From Phaeosaccion multiseriatum (Eukaryota; Ochrophyta, other classes): DNA of 64,000 nt. The position numbers were made by a program, and so were the translations under genes. Below are positions 56,501 through 64,000 of this stretch, one piece after another. The DNA is taken from assembly GCA_965112735.1 (NCBI GenBank), contig OZ218965.1:558001-622000 (forward strand), written 5' to 3'. Within the stretch, counting starts at the first letter, position 1. Each line of letters opens with the position of its first letter. Below the pieces are notes generated by a model, which made no database searches, was not told the origin of the DNA, and saw only the letters and a program-made list of their open reading frames with translations.

Positions 56501-58938
56501 CCTGAGAGGAGGAATCATCGTCTGCCGGGCAAGGATCAAAGATGCTGATGTGGAGGGTATACGGGAGGAGACAAGAGGAGAGAGAAAAGGAGCGCACCGC
56601 GTCATATCACCTACCGGAGTCGGAGCAGCAGTCGGAACTGAAGTCGAGGGCGCGGGGGTCGGAGGGGTGGTGGTTGGAGCGACGGTGGTTGGGACCTGAG
56701 GGAGGGCGACGAGACGACGCAGGACAGGGGGAGAGCAGACGATGGGAGTATGATGGATGCATCACGCGTCAGAAGCAGCCACAGCAAGAAAACGTACCAC
56801 GGAATGAATACATGCCTGAGAGGAGGAATCATCGTCTGCCGGGCAAGGATCAAAGATGCTGATGTGGAGGGTATACGGGAGACAAGAGGAGAGAGAAAAG
56901 GAGCGCACCGCGTCATATCACCTACCGGAGTCGGAGCAGCAGTCGGAACTGAAGTCGAGGGCGCGGGGGTCGGAGGGGTGGTGGTTGGAGCGACGGTGGT
57001 GGGGACCTGAGGGAGAGGGACGAGACGACGCAGGACAGGGGGAGAGCAGACGATGGGAGTATGATGGATGCATGCATTACGCGTCAGAAGCACAGCAAGA
57101 AAACGTACCACGGAATGAATACATGCCTGAGAGGAGGAATCATCGTCTGCCGGGCAAGGATCAATGATGCTGATGTGGAGGGTATACGGGAGGAGACAAG
57201 AGGAGAGAGGAAAGAAGGCAAGCAAGGCAAGGGACACTAGAGCCCAGGGCGGAGAGGATACGCTTCAAACCTGAGTGGGTGGGATGGCCACTGGAGCTGG
57301 CGTCGGTGGCGATGTCGGGGTCACCGTGTTGGCGACCGCTGGGCAGTCCGGGAAGAAGGAGAAGTTACAGAATCTACACTCCTGTCCCAATCCTCGTGCA
57401 TTGCACCCGATGCCTATGGACATTGAAGAGAATCAAGAGAATGCGGGTAGGGGGGGGGAGAGTACATGACGAGCGATGACGATGAGAGAGGAGGTGAGCA
57501 GCGCTAGTTGACATGATGAAAACGACGGCGAGGTGAGGAAGGCACACAAAGCAGGATGGCTGGCGACGGCGTACAATCTACTCCTTACAAGAGCGAGGGT
57601 CTCTAGCGCAGTCCAGGCACAGAGGATCCAGGAAGCATGGTTCGCTGGAGTGACAGCGGGCAGAGCAGGCGTCGTCGGCTCCTCCTCCTCCTGCTGCATT
57701 GCTTGGGGCTCTTGTCGGCGCAGGAGCAGAAGGCGTGGTGGGTGCGGCGGGCACGGAAGTAGGCGTCGGAGGGGAGGTCGAAGATGAGGTGTCTGGGCAC
57801 GGATCAAAGATGCCGAAGCCACAAAACCTACAATCCCTCAAACCCCGTGCATTGCACCCGATGCCTGTGGATGCCCATTAGGCAGAGTGAGAGCAGCAGG
57901 ATAGGGGAGGAGGGGCGGGGAGGCAGGGGTGGGGGGAAGGTCAGGCCTTAGAGGGAGAAGGAAGCAAGGGCAGCAGCAGGCAGTGACTGGCGGATGGCTG
58001 GGCTGGTGCTGGCGTAGTGATGACGTCACTTACCGCCACTTGCACAGGAGGGGTCGAAGAAGCAAGGCTCCGCCGGATTCCCCTGCCGACAGAGTACGGA
58101 GCAACTGTCTCCTCCTGCGTCGCTCGGAGGGGTTGGTGCCGGAGAAGAAGGGGACAAGGTGCTGATGCTCGGAGGGCTTGTCGGTGACGCAGGAGAAGGA
58201 GGTGCTGCGGAGGGGGCTCCCGTCGATGCGTCAGCTGCCGGGCAAGGATCAAAGAAGCTGAAGCCGCAGAATCTACATTCCGTCCCAAGTCCCGCAGCAT
58301 TGCACCCGATGCCTATGGGTGTGCATTTAGGCAGAGCGAGAGCAGCAGGATAGGGGAGGGGAGGAGGACAGTCACCAGGTCACGGAAGAAGGTCAGCAGC
58401 TTCGCACTCTAGAGATGAGTAGTGATGGCTGCTGCTGAGGAGAAGGAGCGGGCGGGCCGAGAGCAGAGGGGCGTAAGAAGTGAGGGCATTTTTCCTTACC
58501 TCCACTCGCGCACGAAGGATCCACAAAGCAGGGCTCCGCAGGGTTCACCCTAAGGCATAGGGCAGAGCAGTCCTGTTCAGACAGTAGAGCTCGTTCCACG
58601 ATGGCGGCGGTGCCGCTCGCCGTCGACACGAGCTGAGCGAGTAGTAGATGGGGTAGGCAATGAACAGCAGGCCCGGCCGGCCGGGAAGAAAGAGGGAGAG
58701 ATGAGCAGGCCAGCAAAAGGAGCGAAGAAGCGGTCGTAGGTTACTTTGGCTGACTGCCCAAGCAAGAAAGCACACCAGACCTGGCTCGCTGCCTGTGCAG
58801 AGGAAAGGACTTTTTTTCACTTCTTGGATCCGCGTGATCCAACAAGCATCGCTTCACCCCCTTGCTTGCCTTGAGCGCAGCCACCTGAAAGACGAACCCA
58901 CTGCTGCTGAGCAGCAGAGCACCGAGGAAAGATCTCAT
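53563..58938 (-). CDS. Secreted cysteine-rich protein 2 with amplified Pro/Thr stalk
   Basis: Proposed start 58938: MRSFLGALLLSSSGFVFQVA, a signal peptide. The exon that follows it is not resolved. Downstream exons fit in phase: an exon ending at 58500 (NPAEPCFVDPSCASG), 58312-58034, 57864-57589 and 57413-57271, six 81-bp stalk exons between 57005 and 55351, and a terminal 55119-53563 exon. The N-terminal modules have C-x3-C, EPCF(V/F)DPSCASG, then GIGCNA and CRFCGF, each followed by a Ser/Thr/Pro linker. The terminal exon has a globular domain (TAPFEAIIQRLVVARRYARRR, then acidic, SEA-like in size). It ends with about nine short Cys modules (CAPGLFCIEGTCSEPGGAGD, CADGLFCMEGSC, GAECTAS..ACCGD), like the EGF/dickkopf-type knots of matrix proteins. 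Probable adhesive or cell-wall glycoprotein; function is inferred from architecture only. Confidence 0.72.
55351..57005. repeat. Six tandem exon-plus-intron units (about 310-318 bp each) in cysteine-rich gene 2
   Basis: The 81-bp exon encoding VPTTVAPTTTPPTPAPSTS plus a short PTAAPTP tail occurs at 55351-55431, 55665-55745, 55983-56063, 56297-56377, 56615-56695 and 56925-57005. Each has its own GTAGGT donor and CAG acceptor and a nearly identical intron. The exon is phase 0-0, so any copy number keeps the frame. A small indel (CAGCCA, 56454-56467 region) alternates between copies, giving 314/318-bp spacing and hinting at duplication of a two-unit block. Confidence 0.93.
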
Positions 58939-59247
58939 GACCGCTCAGCGAAGCTACTTTCAACAAACTCTCTCTGCTGCGCATAGCTACAAGACTTCAA
59001 CCCCTGGGGGGAATTCCTTCTTCAGTCTCAGGTCTGTTCGAAAAAACAAAACAAGGGGGAAAGCCAAGCAAAAGATGCGAAAAAATGCGGGTGCGTCGCT
59101 CCTGCTGCTCTCGGCTGCTCTCGGCCCCTGCCTGACAAGGTTCTGAGGCGACCCTGGTTCCAGCCGGCCAGGTTCCAGGTTCTGGTCGGCGCCATGTGTT
59201 CAAAAGTGCGGCCAATGGTGCGGCAGCGGCACCGAAACGGCAGATGG
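58939..59247. other. Spacer upstream of cysteine-rich gene 2
   Basis: No gene seen. Near 59107-59200 it contains CCAGGTTCCAGGTTCTGG-type sequence that recurs near 63830-63860, on the other side of the decayed element. Confidence 0.45.
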
Positions 59248-59397
59248 CACTTAACGCACACGTTGATAGTGTTCATTGACCAGACTTATTTACAGTCCCC
59301 GAGAAGCCAAGACAAAGTCGTGCACTTAACGCACACGTTGATAGTGTTCATTGACCAGACTTATTTACAGTCCCCGAGAAGCCAAGACAAAGTCGTG
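59248..59397. repeat. Perfect 75-bp tandem duplication
   Basis: Two identical head-to-tail 75-bp copies (59248-59322 and 59323-59397), starting CACTTAACGCACACGTTGAT and ending AAGTCGTG. A further CAC follows. They lie just before the first possible exon of the decayed element. Confidence 0.97.
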
Positions 59398-59409
59398 CAC
59401 CCCTTTTCC

Positions 59410-62400
59410 TGTGCAGCATGACGGAACCGTTATTAAGAGGGGCCTTCACACGAATGAAGCCACGATGTCGAATTTTGGTTACGCTGATGGAGAGATGACA
59501 GTCGAAGATGAAGAAGGTCCTTGGCCTCAGCCACGGAGAGGTACGAAGACAAGTAGTCAGGGAGGCACGTGCACACAGAAAGAGAGATAGAGGAGGGAGG
59601 GGGGTGAGGTAGGGAGGGAGGGGAGCAGTTGGTACGTTTCTACGACCCCTATTGCGTGGTCTGAGTGTCAGCATTTTTTCTTTTTTTCGCCCTTGATATC
59701 TTGATCTGCTTTGTCCTTATCGTACAATCCTCCTGCTCTTGCTGCTCGTCGATCATTTCAGATGAGGGCACAAGAGATGGGCAAGCTTGCGTCGGAGATT
59801 GTAGCATTTGTGGGCATGGGACCTCACGGGCACCATCACCGGCCAGCTGGGCTTCCGACTTGCTACACCGGGGGGTGATTGCACCACTGAAATGAAGCAC
59901 ATCACGGACATGTTGAGATGCCTACGCGTCTGCATTCCCTGCTTGGAGGATGTGTGGAAGAGAGTGGAGGCAGGCGAGAATATCCAATGGGAGGAGGTGA
60001 AGGCAATGTGTGACTGCGACCTCGACTGCCATTCCATTGAAGGAGGGCCCTGTGGAGAGGAAGACTGCCCCTGTAGTACACACTTCACAAAGCGTGTATG
60101 CACCACTTGCAAAGAGAGGGGCCGGGCTTGTATCAGCCTGGGGGCCATCAGCGTATCGCATGACAGCCGTGGCGCGCAGCAAGCTACTACTGTGCGTTGC
60201 TCTGAGGGGAAGCTTGGAGAGAAGGACTCTTTTGGCGACTTCCAGATCTTTGCTGATGCTGTCCACCTGGTCAAGAGCTTCAGGTCTTCTATGTATAACT
60301 GGTGGCTTGTACAGGACGGACACTTCTCGTAGGATTGCGCTCCATTCTTGCTCGGTGCGTACCACGATGCCAATCCGGTCGTGCAAGACGCAGTGCAGCA
60401 TGAAATTCCCCTGGAGGCTGTGAAGAACCAGAACAAGTTCTCCATCGAGACAGCGCTGGCCCTCATCACGCATGCGGCAACGACATCACTGCTGTCCGAA
60501 GAAGAGCGACGGTCCAAGTGTGCGCCGATTGTCAGGACCGTCGGTCCAGAGTGGGACCGCTGGTGGCGAGAGAACAGCAAAGACTTGTTTCGCAAGCCCA
60601 TGGGACTTGGGTACCACACGGGGTCGGGAATAATCTCTCTATTCTCGGCATTCTGTTGATGGTCAAAGTACAGCACGTGCCGGCGACATGCACAGTTGTC
60701 CTGCGAGATGCTCGCCTCAAGGATACCGGCGGAGTGGCAGTAGTAGCCTAGGCGACTGTGTGTACATTTGCAGCAGCAGAGACAACAAGTTGTACGTTGT
60801 TCACGTCAAGGAGTCATTGACAGGGTCTCACGAGAAGCGCGATTTTGACGAGGGTCGGGATGGGATTGACAAAGAAAGCCGTAGAGCTCAAAACAGTGCA
60901 GACTCGGCAGCAAAGTCTACGTGAGGGCCCAGGGAAGGTCGTTGAGCACTTCATGTCGCTTCGGAATCCCATTGCGGTGTGTGTTGGCTTGGGCTTGGAC
61001 AAGGACTACGATCTTTTCGTGTCTCAGCAGCTGCCGGGGGGTAAGGGGGGGCTCGTTCAGCTCTCCTTTCGAGCGCGCGACCCCACTTCTGCCCTTTGCA
61101 CCCTGGTCGCCTCGCTTCACGGAAAGCCGGCAGGTGTGACTGCTCTTTCGGCTTCTTGCTTTGCAGTACTCGTGGATAGGTCCTTGTTCGTGTTGGACAG
61201 ATCTTCCCGACAAGACGAAGAAAAAGAGGGGAGAGAAGAGGAGAAGGAGGAAGAGGAGGAGGGGGGGGGAGGGGGGCAGAGGGTGGAGGTGGAGGAGGAG
61301 GAGGATTCTGCAAAGACGGTCGAAGCGCGGAATGAGCGTCGCACGAGGAGCAGAGCTGGAGGAGAGTCTAGGGGGGGGAGGGGGGGGGCGGGAGAGGCTG
61401 GAGGGCATGTATGGCTCGCAATGGAGAGCGTTGGCGAGGCGCCCTGTGGCTTGCATGCAGCACCGACTGAGGTGTCCGAAGATGCGGATGCGAGACACGT
61501 CATGTATGGGGTTGATCAGGGCGACCACTCCGTCAAGGTGTTGTGGCAGAGTGCTGCCACAGAGCAATGGACTGTACGTGTGGTGGCAGGCGGCATCGGC
61601 AACGACAAAGCGGGCAAGAGCACTGGGAGCGGCACGGCCAAATGGTCGCTCTCTTCAAACCTACCTGGGGCTGTTTCCTTGGTGGGAAGAGTTTCCTGTT
61701 CTCAGGCAGTGGCACACAGCGTCTCCGGCTTCTTACGGACATGTACCCTCTAGCGGAGCGCCTTCTTCCAATGCTCCGGCGCTTGGCCGAGGCGTACCTC
61801 CCTTCCTGCGCTGTTGACGGCGCGGACATGCACAGAAATGCCAAGTCATTGACCGAGTCTGCAGCCAAGATGGCCTCAGAGGACGCCGCAGAGCGGACCG
61901 GGAAGTCGCTCGCATCCGTTCAGGGGCCCGAGGGCGTCATCTCGCCTTCGCTAAAGAAGAGCATCAAGGGCGCTGTAGTCGCCTTTTCGAAGCCGATGAA
62001 GAGGCTGAAGGAGGAGGTGAGTCACAAGTGCCACGACACGACGGAGGGGAAGAGCCCACTGCCTGTCTGCCTTGCTATTTTTTATCTTGCGCTGACATTT
62101 CCCCCATCTCCCCCTCCTCCTATACCGATGCTCCCTTGCTCCACTGTGGGTCTCTCTTGTCCTGCAGGGAGTTCCTGCACGTGTGACCGACAAGATTATG
62201 GCCAAGGCATTGCTCACCTTGAATGTGGAGACCAGCTTCACGCAGTACCGCAATGGGGGTGGGGGGAACACCAGCCAACGTTCCAGATGTGCTCCAAGTG
62301 CTTCCACGGCGACAGATTGCCGGCCTTGAGGAGGCGAAGCGATGGGGTGGTGGCAAGGGATGTGTCTACAACACCGACAGCAGGTCCAGCGGCCAGCAAA

Positions 62401-63660
62401 AGTTCGGCGGCCACTACCACCACTCTCTCAATTTCAGCAGGCGTGTCGCTGCCCCCGTCTATACATGAGAAGGAAAGTTCACGCACGCTCTCTGTCTCCA
62501 GCGGAGCAAACGACGCGAGAGCGGGAGCTGCGCATACTTCGTCAGGCGGCTTGAATCATGAGGCCATGATGCGTAACGCGGGTCACAGACAAGGGAAAGG
62601 CCCAAGTTGGTGCTCTTCCTCTGTCAATCGCGTACGACAACATTGAGAGTCGGGGTGACAACACGTCCGGGTATGAGCCAGGTTTTAGCAGCTTCAGGGG
62701 TGGAGGGGGGGGGCAGAGCAGCACGGCCACCCAGATCGTGCACCGATAGGGAGATCTGGTCTACATGAAGGCGGTGAATGGCTCGGGCAATGAGCTCTTC
62801 TTTGTGGTCCAGCTAAGAGAAGACGTAAAGGAGGCGTACAAGAAGGTCCGCAGAGGAGCTGGAAAGACAGTGAAGATGGGAAAGATGGGAAAGAGACCTT
62901 TTGCCGGGGCGTGCGACATTTTGTGAAGGGCAGCGCTGGTGGGGATCAAGCAAAGCGTGGCTCCGGTGATGTGGTATACAGCTACACCCATGATGCAAGC
63001 GTGAACGTGGAGGCGATGCACGGTGCGTTGACTTCGTTCGGTAACGCTGCCTACCTGCACGAAGGCTTCTCAGTTGGGACGAAGGGAAAGCAAGAAAAGA
63101 GGGGCAAGAAGAAGGGAGGGAAGGGCCCCAGCGCTTTGTCAGTCCCCGCTGATGTCGCCACCACCAGCCCGAGCATGCAGTCACTTTTGGCCAGGCGCTT
63201 GATGCGCCTCACCATCACGGAGGAGGAGCATGACAGCATCGTCGGTATTGTCAATGACTCAAGCAAAGAGAATGTCGACAGGCAAAATCGAGGCTAACGC
63301 CAACCAGATGATGAAGAGGTGGTCGCATCAGAAGGAGACGATGACAGTGAAGACGAAGGAGATGAAGAAAGCACGCCTCATCAGCGCAAGCTGGGAGTTA
63401 TGGTCAGCACGAGATCGTCCCGGGGCCGTTCGACAGGGGCGCCAGTGAGTTACAGAGATTTGCACATCGGCAAGAAGAGGAGGGGAGGGACAGTGTGTGT
63501 GGTGTGCAGGCAGGACGTCACAGAGGAGCGTCACACATGCTGCTATGTGATACTGACGCGTGTGGTGGAGAGTATCACCTCGGGTGTCTGACGCCTCCTC
63601 TCACTGAGGTACCTGAGGGGAGTGGTATTGTCCGGCGTGCCGCGAAAGGAAGTAGGCTAG
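59410..63660 (+). pseudogene. Decayed element-like gene: Cys-rich, propeller-like and PHD-finger segments
   Basis: A string of coding-like blocks in changing frames. A possible 5' exon (59410-59545) has DGEMTVEDEEGPWPQPRRG. After a strong acceptor at 59760 comes a Cys-rich block (CDCDLDCHS, CSTHFTKRVCTTCKERGRAC), then DAVHLVKSFRSSMYNWWL. A TAG at 60330 breaks the frame, which then continues in the same register with GAYHDANPVVQDAVQHEIPL and KNQNKFSIETALALIT. Blocks at 60740-61200 (VYICSSRDNKLYVVHV, LRNPIAVCVGLGLDKDYDLF, FAVLVDRSLFVLD) look like NHL/WD-type propeller blades. Further blocks lie at 61740-62300. Near 63497-63655 a PHD finger is split over three frames: CVVCRQDVTEERHT, then LLCDTDACGGEYHLGCLTPP, then EWYCPACRERK. 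The layout recalls repetitive uncharacterised genes in marine invertebrates, from memory only. Not functional as read. Confidence 0.55.
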
Positions 63661-64000
63661 TAGGTTGGCACTCGCGAAAGAACTCTGAACTCTCCATTAT
63701 AGAATGTACATGACGTACGCTATTTTGCGGTCCCAGCACACACGATGGGCACTCAGCAGGGCTGGGCATCAGCCCGTCACTCCCTCAGTCCCCCCTACTG
63801 TAGGTAGGTACAAACGGTCCGAAGAGCTGGGTCAGGTTCCAGGAGTTCCAGGTTCTGGGCTGGCCTGTCTCAGAACCGAGAAAGGGCTGAAGCAGATGGA
63901 GAGTGAGTGGTGTGAAGAAGCTGCTCAAGAGTTGCCTGTCTCCTTTGGAATCGACCGAGCGGCAGGGTGAGGCCCGCTCCAGTAAGAAAAGCTGAGGGCC
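63661..64000. other. Window-end sequence with no assigned gene
   Basis: An open frame (63704-63970) shows no recognisable domain. A CAGGTTCCAGGAGTTCCAGG stretch near 63833 resembles sequence near 59170. Confidence 0.4.

Noticed and set aside
55351-57005. CRISPR-like array of repeats and spacers
   Set aside because: Unit length is over 300 bp, the 'spacers' are near-identical introns, and the repeats are coding exons with splice sites.
60330-60332. Programmed stop-codon readthrough in the element-like gene
   Set aside because: The frame does continue after the TAG, but other frame changes occur downstream, including within the PHD finger, so decay is the simpler explanation.

Overview
This is a nuclear genomic window from a eukaryote, most likely a photosynthetic stramenopile (heterokont alga) or another alga with a secondary red plastid. 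Genes are split by GT-AG spliceosomal introns, mostly 70-300 bp, and splice phases agree when exons are joined. Two genes, an ABC1-family kinase and a tyrosyl-tRNA synthetase, begin with a hydrophobic signal peptide followed by a plastid-cleavage-type motif (SAFVP, MAFVAP), as heterokont plastid precursors do. I cannot name the species from sequence alone. Coordinates span start to stop codon and include introns. Exon ends were read by eye and checked by phase, except where marked approximate.

From 0 to 34 kb lies a compact housekeeping block in strict strand alternation: PIG-T 3' end (+), CEP295-like coiled coil (-), MINDY deubiquitinase (+), PPIP5K/VIP1 inositol pyrophosphate kinase (-), atlastin-like GTPase (+), HAD-like protein (-), SMC5 (+), small mitochondrial membrane protein (-), SAP plus IN-box INCENP-like protein (+), uncharacterised CxxC/coiled-coil protein (-), plastid ABC1 kinase (+). 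Neighbours share short divergent spacers (about 90-280 bp where starts are resolved) and short 3' gaps.

From 34 to 43.4 kb come a large secreted cysteine-rich modular protein (-) and a cupin/JmjC oxygenase with a signal peptide (-). From 43.4 to 47.9 kb is a gene-free repeat block: small palindromes, a 19-bp foldback repeat, about 2.6 kb of almost pure (CCCT)n bounded by inverted copies of a 14-bp sequence, and a degenerate GGCCGGC/TAATCAG repeat. From 47.9 to 52 kb lie the organellar tyrosyl-tRNA synthetase (+) and an ABHD17-like hydrolase (-). At 52.1-52.8 kb are a near-perfect 62-bp inverted repeat and a reverse-transcriptase remnant.

From 53.6 to 58.9 kb is a second secreted cysteine-rich gene (-). 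It shares a GC..CR(Y/F)CGF module with the first and contains a Pro/Thr-rich exon amplified six times in tandem. From 59.2 to 63.7 kb is a 75-bp tandem duplication followed by a decayed element-like gene with cysteine-rich, beta-propeller-like and PHD-finger segments, broken by an in-frame stop and several frame changes.

The genes do not form one pathway. Themes are chromosome and division biology (SMC5, INCENP-like, possibly CEP295-like), membrane trafficking and signalling (atlastin, ABHD17, PPIP5K, PIG-T), plastid function (ABC1 kinase, TyrRS) and extracellular-matrix-type proteins. The least familiar content is the pair of linked cysteine-rich secreted genes and the (CCCT)n island.
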